Source of the DNA: Pomacea canaliculata
Taxonomy: Eukaryota; Mollusca; Gastropoda; Architaenioglossa; Ampullariidae
Length of the DNA stretch: 64,000 nucleotides
Direction: 5' to 3'
Assembly (NCBI RefSeq): GCF_003073045.1
Contig: NC_037602.1
Location: 2,232,001-2,296,000, forward strand
Shown here one piece after another: positions 36,903 to 47,656 of the stretch (within the stretch, counting starts at the first letter, position 1; the number at the start of each line of letters is the position of its first letter). The notes below the pieces were generated by a model that was not told the DNA's origin, searched no databases, and was given only the letters and a program-made list of their open reading frames with translations. The position numbers and the translations under genes are program-made.

Positions 36903-37474
36903 ATGGACGCAGAGCCTGCAGCAGTAGACGCAGAGCCTGCAGCAGTAAGCATCCCCTCTATTGAAGAGCAGCTCTCCGAAGAAAAAGAAAAAAATAAAGT
37001 TCTTGAAGAGAGGGTACGACAGTTAGAACATCATTTACAAACTTTGGAGAGCACCAGCAAAATTGAAAAATTTGGGTTAGAACGTTATGCACATGATGAT
37101 GCTAAAATAGAGTTTGATACCGGATTTCCCAATTACAATGTTTTAAAAATATTTCATATATTTCTTGAGCCACATGCAAAAGTAATGTACCAGACATATG
37201 GCAAATCAGGTGAAAAAGTTTGGATGAGACGTCCAAATGGAAATATGCAACTTATTGATGAACTGTTTATGTTCCTTGTGTGGATAAGACTGGGTATGTT
37301 AACAACAGATCTCTCAGATCGCTTTGCCATTAGTGCATCCTCTGTGAGCACTAAAATCAATGTTTGAGCAAATTTTTTGTCCACCATTCTTGGCAGCATG
37401 AATATCTGGCTATCTAGGGAAGAAATAAACGAGTATATGCCAGATGACTTCACGGCTATTTTTTCAAAAGAGTG
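36903..37474 (+). pseudogene. DDE_4-type transposase, N-terminal fragment
   Basis: Begins with a doubled DAEPAAV, a charged coiled-coil (about residues 20-55), then the DDE_4 leader and helix-turn-helix region (MRRPNGNMQLIDELFMFL, WIRLGMLTTDLSDRF, SASSVSTKI). An in-frame TGA follows that position, after which FLSTILGSMNIWL and NEYMPDDF continue in frame to 37474. The catalytic core is missing. Same superfamily as the transposase at 52447-54464. No intact copy is needed to explain it; it is a truncated relic. Confidence 0.7.
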
Positions 37475-37488
37475 ATTCTAGGCTGCAC

Positions 37489-37980
37489 TGAGTTGTTCTC
37501 AACCAGTGGTACGCATACTCCTAGGGGTATGGCATAGGTTATTGTTGCAATGCATTAGTAGTAGCTTAGTGTAAAACAACCAAAGAGTCTGAAGTTGCCA
37601 GTTCACTGTGCGACTCATTGCCAAAATATGTGCGACAGTTAGTCCAACTGTACTATAGCATGGGGCAGATTTGTTTTTGAAAGTGGTGAGTGGTGTTAAA
37701 GGGATTAAATGCAGTCCTCCTGAAAGTTGCAAAATAGCTGTGCAAGTAATAATAAGCTGTGAGGACAACTCATGAGTCATCTTACCGGCAGACTTTTAAG
37801 AGAAGACAATATCTTCAGTGCACAAAAGGAGTTGAAGGTGGTTATAGGGCTTGGGTTTGCATTGTTTGCAGATACCCCCCAAAAAATGGACCAGTTTTTA
37901 GTGAAATGAACCAGAGTATTGTGTTATTTATTGGGGTGTGCACTGGGGGCTCGAGTCATTTTCAAAGTTACTGATTTAGT
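37489..37980 (+). mobile_element. Decayed nonautonomous element, hAT-like ends
   Basis: Left part reads TTCTCAACCAGTGGTACGC and CCTAGGGGTATGG; right part reads GGGGTGTGCACTGGGGG and TCATTTTCAAAGTTACTGAT. This is the layout of widespread hAT-type MITEs whose ends read CAGTGGTTCTCAACC. The terminal repeats are too worn to prove it. Confidence 0.4.
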
Positions 37981-38220
37981 GAAAATGCATTGCTCATAGA
38001 ATTATGTCAGCGTGGATGGCAGGGTAGTCGTGAGTGAAGATAAGCCTTCTGTCCATCACAGAAATGTACCTTGAACTGTGCCAGACGAGACCTACCAGAG
38101 GTCAGTGTCTGTCAGAATTTCTACTGCAACTTTCTACACAGATGTCTGAGCTTCCCTGCCTTTCCAACCGCCTACCTTCTTGCCAACCTTCGAGGCTGGA
38201 GGAGGTGGTCCTTACAAGAT

Positions 38221-38969
38221 TGTCAGGGACCAGTTTATTAGGGACAGGAGGTTGTTGCCCCTGTCTTTCGTTTTATTGAAGATTATTGCCTTGCATTTAT
38301 GAGTGTGTTGGATGCGTCGCGGTTTCGCGTCAGAACCCGACGTCATTTTATGACGCAAATTGTAGAGAGACGCAAGATGAAAAATATTTGGAAGACAGCA
38401 GACGGCTGTGAGCAGGGAAGAAAGGCGGACGTAAAGTGTGTGTGGTGTTCGCTTGGGATATTGTGTGTGTGTGTCGATCCCTGCAAGTTTATCGGTGGTG
38501 CCAGCGTTGGATCATGTGTTTATCCCCCGGAGTATATTTGTAGTACCGGGAGTATATTTGAGGCGCCAGCCTTGGATCATGTGTTGATCCCCAGGAGTAT
38601 ATTTGTGGTGCCGGCCTGGGATCATGTGTTGATCCCCCGGAGTATATTTGTGGTGCCGGGAGTATATGTGTGGTGCCGGGAGTATATTTGTGGTGCAGCT
38701 TTGGTTCATTTGTTGAACCCTAAATTCGTGCAGTGGAGTGTCGAGAACACCATAAGACGGTACACGGACTGTGTGTATGTGTGTGTTGAACGTTAATGAG
38801 CACACGAACAGTGCAGATTGAAACGGACTTTGTATATATTTCGTTAATATCGATTGTGTTAAAGTTTTTGTTGCCCTCGACAAATCTTTGTGTTATATGG
38901 TTGAAAGAACACGCAAGGGGACGCGAGCGTGTTGTGAGAGAAAGAGATTTAAAACCAGCGTTCCTGACA
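38221..38969 (+). mobile_element. Solo LTR with 5-bp target duplication AAGAT
   Basis: Starts TGTCAGGGA and ends TTCCTGACA (inverted termini), flanked on both sides by AAGAT (38216-38220 and 38970-38974). No internal region follows, so it is a solo LTR left by recombination. It is the same family as 55158-55949 (shared GGTTGTTGCCCCTGTC, CGACGTCATTTTATGACGCA and a repeat array). The 165-codon ORF across it is a low-complexity by-product of that array. Confidence 0.85.
38509..38719 (+). repeat. Array of short palindromes inside the solo LTR
   Basis: Four 17-bp palindromes with a 5-bp centre: 38509 (one mismatch), 38574, 38619 (GGATCA-TGTGT-TGATCC) and 38703 (GGTTCA-TTTGT-TGAACC), separated by GGAGTATATTTGTGGTGCC-type spacers. 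The arms change in pairs. Confidence 0.85.
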
Positions 38970-39419
38970 AAGATTAAAGACAGGACACACCTATGCCAAG
39001 CAAGGACACCTCTTGTGAGGTGAACCACCACCTGCTTGTCCCTGGTGTAGAGGAAATTTTAATGTTTTACTCTTTTTGATTATCTGTCCGAAGCTTTGGA
39101 ATCAGTGAGCGCTCGTCACCAGGATAGCCACATGTTTGTGTGCTCCCATCGAAAGCCAAACATTTTGTTCTGTTTTAACACACCATCAGTTATAACGAGT
39201 TTAAAAACATCGATGATAATATTATTCTCAAAAAAATGCCATTGTGTGGAACTTTTTTTAGAGAAATTTGTGGACTTTTCCTTGCAGTTATGATTGCTTT
39301 CATGAGAAGATGCGCTGCGGTGAAGGCAGCCATGTGAGTGAACACGCTTCAAGTGAGTTCGTGCAGCATGTCCCTTCTCCTGACTGTAGTCATCGCTACT
39401 CTCCTATGGATTTCTGAAG

Positions 39420-41930
39420 ATGTCGAGAGGAATCCAGGACCTGTACCAGAGAGCTTACATAAAGAGAGGGTTCACTCGCAACCGCAGGGAAAACTCGTCG
39501 GTTAGAGTTATATTTCGTAACATGATGCTAAGAAACATGGCACAAGGCGATCGTCTGAGGCAAGGTGGGCAATTTTGTTTCACAATTAACTGTCGGAACG
39601 CCAGATTTAAATCAACCTCAAAAGAAAAACGTTTCCACAATTTCCTAAAGGTCGAAGAGAAGTAAGCTATGAATTTATTCTCAAATTACGATCCATAAGT
39701 GCACTGTAGTTGAGAGCAGTCTACTACAACGCGTTTGCTCGATTTCTATGATTATTAAACGACTTTACTGATTATACTGTGAAACTGTGTGATGAATTCT
39801 CACTTGTCTGATTACAAACCTATTTAAATTTGTTATAGTATTTTCATTTAAGGAATTTGTCACTGGGGTGAGGTGTTATAAAAATATTTATTAATATATT
39901 GAAAAAATTATTACAACAGGTGCAAAATATGGATGAACTTTACGAAAAGGAAAGATTTTGACCATCTTACACCATCTGATGTGTATGGAAAAGGATACTG
40001 TCTCTGCTCGGATCATTTCGAAGAAAGTCAGTACAACTGTCCAATCCCCCCAAAAAAAGTCTTCTCTGGAATGCAGTACCCACAATTTTCTCCATTCCAA
40101 ATCATATATATATATCTTCTTGCTATTTTTCATTCATTAAGAAAATATTTATTTATAAGGTGAGGGGTGATATTGTCCAGTACATCATAAGCATCTTTTT
40201 TATACATCTGTTTGCAGAAGAACAAGCAGATATTGCAGTTGAGCCTGCATGTTCTATAACTGTGCCAGATTCTCCTACAAAAGCTGAATTAAAGATGGAG
40301 ATCACAAATCTGAAAAACTGAGCAGCCTGATGGAAGAGTTCAAAAAGAAGGAAACAAAAAAGCGTAGCAGAAACAGAAAGAACCCCCCAAAAAAAGCAAA
40401 GAAAGCTACCATTTTATCGTTTGCTGAAGAAATTTTTTTTGCTCCCTTCTGTATCAACATTAAAGAGGACAATGCCAAAAAATCAAGATTTATCCAAGAT
40501 TTAGTGAAAAACTATTAGAAGCACTCAAAGTGAAAATAGCTGCGTATCCTCCAAACTCAAATCTGTGTGCTCTACTGAACTTTACGAAAAGGAAAGATTT
40601 TGACCATCTTACACCATCTGATGTGTAAGAAAAGGATACTGTCTCTGCTCGGATCGTTTCGAAGAAAGTCAGTACAACTGTCCAATCCCCCCAAAAAAAG
40701 TCTTCTCTGGAATGCAGTACCCACAATTTTCTCCATTCCAAATCATATATATATATCTTCTTGCTATTTTTCATTCATTAAGAAAATATTTATAAGGTGA
40801 GGGGTGATATTGTCCAGTACATCATAAGCATCTTTTTTATACATCTGTTTGCAGAAGAACAAGCAGATATTGCAGTTGAGCCTGCATGTTCTATAACTGT
40901 GCCAGATTCTCCTACAAAAGCTGAATTAAAGATGGAGATCACAAATCTGAAAAACTGAGCAGCCTGATGGAAGAGTTCAAAAAGAAGGAAACAAAAAAGC
41001 GTAGCAGAAACAGAAAGAACCAAAAAAAAAAAAAAGCAAAGAAAGCTACCATTTTATCGTTTGCTGAAGAAATTTTTTTTGCTCTCTTCTGTATCAACAT
41101 TAAAGAGGACAATGCCAAAAAATCAAGATTTATCCAGGATTTAGTGAAAAACTATTAGAAGCACTCAAAGTGAAAATAGCTGCGTATCCTCCAAACTCAA
41201 ATCTGTGTGCTCTACTGATAGATGAAATGACTATTAAAGAACAAGTTACATATAATGAAGAAAAAGATGAAGTAGAAGGCTTTGAAGACTTTGGGAGTGA
41301 CTCAAGAACACACTTCATAGCCAATCATGCTACAGTGTTTATGTTGAGAGGATTGATATCTTCCTGGAAACAGCCAGTTGGCTATTTTCTCTCCAATGGA
41401 CCAATGCCCAGTGAAAGGCAGTTTGACCTGATCAAAGAATGTGTGAATAAAGTGCAGGGTGCTGGTTTGAAGGTGGAGGTGATCATAGCAGACCAGGGGG
41501 CAAACAATAGAAAAACATTTGAAAAGCAGTTTAATATATCAGAAAGCCATCCATTCTTATTACATAATAACTGGAAGATCTTTTTCATGTATGATCCCCC
41601 ACATCTTCTAAAAAACATACATAACAATTTAAAGAAGCATGGTTTTCTTGTAAATGGCAGTTTGTGCTCTTGGGAACATGTGGAAAACTTTTTCAAGTTT
41701 GACAAACAAAATTCTGTGCGAATGGCACCAAAGTTAACTGAAAAACTCATGACCCTTCCCCCTTTCAGCAAAATGAATGTTTCGTTGGCTGCATAGGTAC
41801 TATCTCACTCAGTTGCAGCTGGGATATCAACATTAGTGCAGTTTGGAACACTTCCTGATGCTGCTAAAGAAACAGCACTATTTATTGAACGATTTGACCA
41901 GTTGATTAAATGACAATGCATATCTTTACT
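39420..41930 (+). pseudogene. P-element/THAP9-like transposase relic
   Basis: The first THAP half (CFTINCRNARF ... FHNFLK) ends at a donor GTAAGC near 39662. The second half follows an acceptor at about 39920 (KIWMNFTKRKDFDHL ... LCSDHFEESQY), completing the C2CH zinc finger. After a charged Lys-rich stretch comes the P-element catalytic core at 41170-41796: LCALLIDEMTIKEQVTY (first Asp), VGYFLSNG, VIIADQGANNRKTFE (second Asp), DPPHLLKNIHNNLKK. CAG has become TAG at 41794, after which the reading continues to about 41910. A 642-bp block is duplicated in tandem. P-type transposases cut and paste DNA and bind their ends through the THAP finger; this copy is dead. Confidence 0.82.
39935..41216 (+). 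repeat. 642-bp direct tandem duplication in the P-element relic
   Basis: 39935-40576 and 40577-41216 differ at only a few places (for example GTGTATGGAAAAGG versus GTGTAAGAAAAGG; CCCCCC versus AAAA in a run; TTTATTTATAAGG versus TTTATAAGG). Junction bases TGA are shared. Confidence 0.92.
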
Positions 41931-42384
41931 TGCACCTGGGCATGTCGTGCTTACCTATAATTATATTATATTGTTGATAAACATATATTTTGTACTGTCC
42001 CTATGTGCATGCATTTATTTGTTCGGTGAGAAGCAGCTGGCATCATCGCACGAATTGGGCACCAGATTGTATGCTGTATTTGTATAAGAGATTTGTATAA
42101 AAGTTCTGTCCCTTCGCCTTACAGGCTGAGGGGATCAGCTCTACTTGATATGTTTTGTTGTCGTGCTTCGATTTTGATAAAAGTGTTGGACCTTCATGTT
42201 TACATGTGCTTCTGCTGCGTTTTCTTCCTCTTCTGGTTTGCAACAGGATTGTATAAAATGTTATTTTGAAGTGCGAACTATTTGGATCTATTGGCTGGAT
42301 TCCATTTCGCCATGCATCACTCGTGACCTGGAGCCATTGAGTACACTGAAGAGATGATCATGTGATATGACAATCAGTGTAGTT
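41931..42384. other. Spacer between P-element relic and Gypsy relic
   Basis: AT-rich, no recognisable coding sequence; may be the 3' part of the P element. Confidence 0.4.
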
Positions 42385-42427
42385 CAGGGATGCCCAACCT
42401 ACGGCCCGCGGGCCATATCCGGCCCGC
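42385..42427 (+). mobile_element. Terminal fragment of a hAT-type element
   Basis: CAGGGATGCCCAACCTACGG followed by CCCGCGGGCC and GGCCCGCGAC is the usual end of a common animal hAT/MITE type. It stops abruptly where Gypsy coding sequence begins. Confidence 0.5.
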
Positions 42428-43339
42428 GACACAAGCTACTCGCTCAATGGCAGGGACCATACGTGGTAACCCGGAAGAGACATCCCGACTACACCATAAA
42501 CGTCCGAGGAAAGGACAAAGTGTTCCACATTAACATGATCAAAAAGTATCACAAGAGAATATCAACTCAAACCGCCACGCTAGCGGATTCCCGTCCGTCA
42601 CAATCCCCGCCAGCTGCTGATACTTCTCTTGACTTCGATGAAATTCTCTCACCCGATTTCTATCCCCAACAACTTTCTGACCAAAACATCACTGTTCAAC
42701 AGAATATGCCTCCTACCCCGTGCATCTCATGTAATGTAGCAATTCTCCAGTCACCTGAGACAGTGGACATAGCTCCCCTACCGACGGTGGCGCACGCCGA
42801 CTCGGAGAATGCAGCGAATATCCACATTAATCCGGACTTACTGCTGCCACGCCAACTGACTTTACAGAAGCTGTTCAGTCATTACCAACACGTTCTGACA
42901 GCCCGCCCAGGGTTGTTCCAGGGAGCTATCGAACATGAAATAAAATTAACACAGGACAAGGTGATACAACAGCGTCCTTACCCAGTGCCATTTGCTCTTC
43001 AACAACAGATAGAGGCGGAAGTGGACGCTATGTTAAAGCTCGGGGTGATTGAGCCATCCATATCCCCCTATTCTTCACCCGTTCTCCTGATTAAGAAGAA
43101 AGACGATTCAATACGCTTTTGTGTCGACTACAGGTCACTCAATAAGATAACTCAGTTCGATGCCGAGCCTCAGCCTCAGCCAAATTCTTTACCAAGATTG
43201 ACCTGGCTAAAGGATACTGGCAAATACCAGTCAAACAAGAAGATTGGCATAAGACAGCCTTTCAAACAACGAAAGGACTCTTCCAGTGGACCAGAATGCC
43301 TTTTGGCCTGGTGACAGCTCCGGCCACTTTTGCGCGCGC

Positions 43340-44988
43340 TGTCGCGTGTCACGATTTCGGCCTTTCTGTCAGCGCCTGGGGACGCTCCTGTTCAGTAAGG
43401 CAGCTCACAGCAGACGGCGGTTGACGGCTGTTTTTTGTACTGTGTGCAGGGGTAAGGCCAAGGCCTTCTCCCTCTGACCGTAGCCGTGCCGTACGTCACG
43501 CTCTTGCTACGTCACGTGACGTCGGCTCGAGTGCTGTGTGCTGCCGGTGGGAGCTCTGGGGGTGCACTGGTCGGGCCCCTCCCTTCCCTGTCCAAGGTTT
43601 TGGCGTGAAAAGCGTTCACGCGCCTTGGCATGGGCTGGGTGTCGTGGGCGCTGACGATTGGTCACAGCCCCTGGGCGACAGGAAGTGACCCCCAGAGAGC
43701 AGCGTCCCTCGTGGCAGTTCTGACCTGGGCTCGGTGGAGAGAGGAGCGTGTTGTGCCTGAAAGGACGGCGGGAGGCCAGGCCATTTGGGCAGTGTAGGCT
43801 GCGCCGTGTTACCCAGGCCGTTTGAGTTTCCCTTGGAAAGTGTCCGCGGATTTCCACGGGAGAGTTTCTGCCATTCCCGTTGTGGAGGGCAGCTGACCGT
43901 CGGGTACCATCACAAGCCGATTTGGGTTAGTAGAGTCTATTTTCTTTGAGTTCTACACGTTTCCAGTCTATGGGGCCCTTAGTTGGGGGTTGGAGTGTGA
44001 ATGGGTTGATCTTTATGTGTTAATGACTATGTTCACGATTTTTTTTTTGAGTGTAAGACTTGTGTCCGGTTAGAATGGCTTTTGTATTGGCCGGGTCGCA
44101 GCGCATGTGGCGCGCACCCGTGTTTTATTAAATGGATTTGTATGCTTTAGGACCGGCGCTGTAATGGCCACATGCATATACGTGTGCTAGAATATGTGTT
44201 TAGAAACTGTGCAGTTGTGGAAGAGCTGCCTGTTTATTGGAGGAATTGTTTGTTTGTTTTTTCTACAGGCTTTTATCTGTTCTACATGTTCGCCATATTT
44301 TGCAACGTCTTCGTATTTTGCACCTTCCTCGTATTCGACATACTCTATGTGTTCTTCGTCGTTGACGTCTCATCCGCCATTGTGTCAACCAGCCACCCTG
44401 TACCCACGTCATCTCATCGGCGTGTGAACACGTGGACCTCGCTGCGCGGGTGTGCGGCCAGCCTTAGGTGGAGCAGCCAGGGTTAGGACCGGCGAGCAGG
44501 GGTTCACGTGACCAACGGCCTACCCACCTCTCGTACCTGGACGCGAGGAGGGAGGGGGGGGCCAGCTGGAGGAGAAGAAGACTGGTGTTTCCGCTGATTA
44601 TATGAACATTTTGAGCAGACACTGACTGTACTGTGTCGCATTGCTCTTTGTATTTTCTCTGCTGTGTATGTATTTTATTTGTAACCTCTTGGCGGGGAGG
44701 CAGTCCCCTGTTCTTTTTATATTTATTTGACGAGTACTCGTGGGGGTATTTTTTTTTTTTTATCCGTTTTTCTGTGGGTGTGTGTGGGTGTATGTGTATG
44801 CGTGTTTATACTTGTTATTAAACTGCGTGTTTGTATCGTTGTTCCCGTCTTTGTCGTGGTTTGTGCCGTGCACGGGTTTCGAGAGGTAAGTCGTAGACTG
44901 CCTCCGGCCGAGTGTCTGTGCGTGTCTGGCCGGCTGTGTGAGCGGCTGTGCGCGTGCTTCTGGCGAGGCTGTGGGTGGAACGCGACAT
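43340..44988 (+). mobile_element. Long LTR-like insertion in Gypsy RT
   Basis: Begins TGTCGCGTGTCAC and ends AACGCGACAT; GCGC stands on both sides (43336-43339, 44989-44992). GC-rich 5' half, a pyrimidine tract, ATTAAA near 44816, and a 3' end that matches 8560-8693. It is about twice the length of the 7833 copy. The short ORFs inside (for example 43507-43857 minus, 44172-44486 plus) carry no known domain. Confidence 0.65.
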
Positions 44989-45205
44989 GCGCTTGCTAAA
45001 CTTAGAAAGATTTTTTACATACCACTTCTTTGACGACTTGCTCATAGGAAGTGATTCATGGGATGACCATTTATCCCACCTAAAGGGAGTAATGTCCACA
45101 CTATCCCAATATCAACTGACAGCCAGGCCTTCAAAGATCTACTCTGGATATCCTCAGATACTCTACCTGGGACACCAGATTGGCCAAGGTGTCATGAGAC
45201 CAGAC

Positions 45206-45406
45206 GTGGGGGGGGGGGAATTGGTGTTTTTACGCCGTGTCAGCAGCTAAGGCTATATTACGGCAAGCAGCCAGCCCTGTAAACAGATGCCACGTGCAGA
45301 GAAAGATCAGCGTGCCCGAGACGAGAAATGAACTCAGGGCAGCCAACCTTCACTGTATTGGTGACAGGCGCGAACAGCGCTAACCGTTGCGCCACCGGAC
45401 CGCTCT
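45206..45406 (-). mobile_element. tRNA-derived SINE with 12-bp target duplication
   Basis: On the minus strand it begins with GGTCCGGTGGCGCAACGGTT, a pol III A box within a tRNA-like head, followed by a B-box-like GAGTTCATTTCTC, and ends in a homopolymer (C on this strand, G on plus). ATGAGACCAGAC stands on both sides (45194-45205 and 45407-45418). Confidence 0.85.
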
Positions 45407-46119
45407 ATGAGACCAGACCGTGTACTTGTCCAGAAGATATTAGTCCTTAAAACGCCACAAACCAAGAAGCAAGTGAGATCACTGCTAGGGCTCATAGGAT
45501 ATTATCGGCGATACATCGCCGACTTTTCCAAAATAATGGCGCCCATATCAGAATTGGTAAGAGGAACCAGTCCATGCTCGATACATTGGACTACAGACTG
45601 TCAGGCGGCCCTAGAGAAAATTCAATGCCTCTTATCCAACTTTCCAATCCTGCGGTTGCTGGACTTTGCATTACCCTTCCAGCTACAAACCGATGCCAGC
45701 GCTGTGGGACTAGGAGTGGTGTTACTGCAGCAACACGACGAAGCCCTCTTTCCAGTCATGTACATCAGTCGCAAACTACTGGACAGAGAGGCACGGTATA
45801 GTACCGTAGAGAGGGAATGTTTAGCGATCGTCTGGGCTGTTCTGACACTGTCTCGCTATCTGTACAGCAGACAGTTTGTTCTTTTTACAGATCACAAACC
45901 CCTCACCTTCCTCACCTCCACTCCGTATAAAAATGCACGAATAATGAGATGGGCTTTAGCCCTGCAAGAATTCAAATTTGACATTGAACCTATTAAGGGA
46001 ACAACAAAATAGCAGATGCCTTGTCACGAACGGAGACAGATCAAGAACCCAGCCTGCAAAACTAGTGGGATAGTAGTAGGCCCTACTACAGATTGCCCAC
46101 CTGTAGGTAGGTTGTGGGC

Positions 46120-46895
46120 TGTCGCGCTTGGCGCTACGCGACACGGGAAGCCCATCACTTCGTGCGAAACGCAGTTATGTCCCCTAAAATGGTCTAGCCC
46201 ATTTGGAGCAAGGCTATGCGTGAGAAGGGCCTGCCTGTAGAAAATATGTTTTCTACTTTTGTGGCATTTTGTGTAGTTAGGGGATTTAGTGTGTTAGTCG
46301 GGTGGGGGTACTTTACACCTGCGTCCAGACCCTTGCTACACCTCCAAGGCCAATGGGAGGAAGTTACGCCCACCGGAAGAAAGGAACCAAGTCTGGCGAG
46401 GGGCAGAGAACGTCACTTCTCCGGGTAGCGAGCTGGTGAGCGGCCGCTGAGAGTCCGTCTTAGAGATCATAGAAGACGTTAAAGTCCACGTGGGGACTGA
46501 ACTGTGATGTGTGAATTTTTGGTATTGATGAACTGTGAACTGAAACTAGTGACTTGTGAATAGTGAGCAGTGGAATTATTATCGTGAGAAACTATCAAGA
46601 AGAAACACCAGAGAGATAAGTTTTAAGATATACTTGTAGCCAATCTTTTATGTAGTTATGTGTATATATATGTACATCTTTTCTTTCATTATATTCGTTA
46701 TTCATGTTGAAATCTGTATTTTGAGGAGTGTTTTGGAGTGAGCGTGTGGACGCATGCTGGACGGGTGCATGCGAGTGGAAATTAAGCCTTGCGCGCAGGA
46801 CCCACACGTGGCAGTCCATTACACTGCCCACCGGCTTCTTTCCGCCCGCGCGAAGCGTCACATGACGCCCACGTGCTGTCTCGCGCAACGTGACA
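46120..46895 (+). mobile_element. Probable 3' LTR of the Gypsy relic
   Basis: Starts TGTCGCGCTTGG shortly after pol ends and reaches CAACGTGACA at 46895. With RT-RNase H last in pol, a 3' LTR is expected here. The 5' LTR is absent, so the pair cannot be compared; borders are tentative. Confidence 0.42.
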
Positions 46896-47656
46896 TCTGC
46901 CTTTATCTTTTTATCTCTGTCCTGGTAAGTTCGTTTTTTCTTAAAAAAATTGCTTACAGTAGTTAAAATTATTTGTTAAGCTTAATTTAATACAAGTATT
47001 ATTTAATGTGAGGAAAATTATTTTAAATGAATTTCTGGAGATTTTATTATTTAGTGAGCCCTGATTAGTACTTTACTGCGTGGCAGGCTTGCACAAAACG
47101 TGGTTACTGCATGAGTTGCTTGCTTTGTAATGTGTAGCAGTTTTTTTGTGACAAGCTTAGGAAACTGTTGAATTGGAGCAAACTTGAGGACGTTTTTTTT
47201 TCTACTCTTTTAATTCACTTTATGCAATTAGTTTTAAGGATTCACAAATTTCTCGTCTTAAAAATTTCAGACATATATCTATTTGATGAGTATTTTAATT
47301 TGTGACGCTATCACATACCATTGAATTTGTGCGTTGTTGCTTATAGTGAAAATACTTTTTGTTTTTTAAAATAACCAACCATTTTATTTAATCTTTTAGT
47401 TTTTTAGTCTTATTCCTTACATTAGAAAAACTTTGTATCAGAGACTCGACAGCTTTCAGGACAAAGGGCAGCATCAAATGCTGCATCTAGGACAAGTCAA
47501 GATTTGTGTGGTTTTATGCGTTACTTTTACATATTTATGCTTTATGATTTTATCTTGCATTGTAACAGTGGTTGAAACCTTTGTCATGTGACAGAAAGTT
47601 GTAAATCACTAATCATGTATGGCAACATGATGAAATTTAAACATTTTTACTTGCAG
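46896..47656. other. AT-rich spacer before the DUF4806 exons
   Basis: A donor GTAAGT at 46924 follows the LTR-like block and could be the end of an upstream exon. Otherwise nothing recognisable. Confidence 0.35.

Larger units (their letters stand above)
42428..46075 (+). pseudogene. Gypsy-type pol: integrase tail, RT, RNase H (twice interrupted)
   Basis: Order seen: integrase C-terminal-like sequence (KLLAQWQGPYVV ... HINMIKKYHKR), a linker of about 120 residues, then RT (VIEPSISPYSSPVLLIKKK, RFCVDYRSLNKITQFDAEP; frameshift near 43180; KIDLAKGYWQIPV, MPFGLVTAPATFAR), broken by an LTR at 43340-44988. RT resumes with FFDDLLIGS (a YxDD variant) and LGHQIG, is cut by a SINE, and continues with LLGLIGYYRRYIADFS and RNase H (QTDASAVGLG, VERECLAIVWA, FTDHKPLTFL). 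Pol ends in ADALSRT-like sequence near 46075. Integrase upstream of RT is the reverse of ordinary Gypsy and is the order known from GmR1-like elements. Confidence 0.85.

Noticed and set aside
38299..38796. 165-codon plus-strand ORF
   Set aside because: It is the palindrome array of the solo LTR read as protein; repeated GDQHMIP-like words in the other strand show the same.
39935..41216. CRISPR-like direct repeat
   Set aside because: Only two long units without spacers, in a eukaryotic transposase relic.
43507..43857. Minus-strand 116-codon ORF in a GC-rich block
   Set aside because: GC-rich LTR sequence keeps frames open by chance; no domain.
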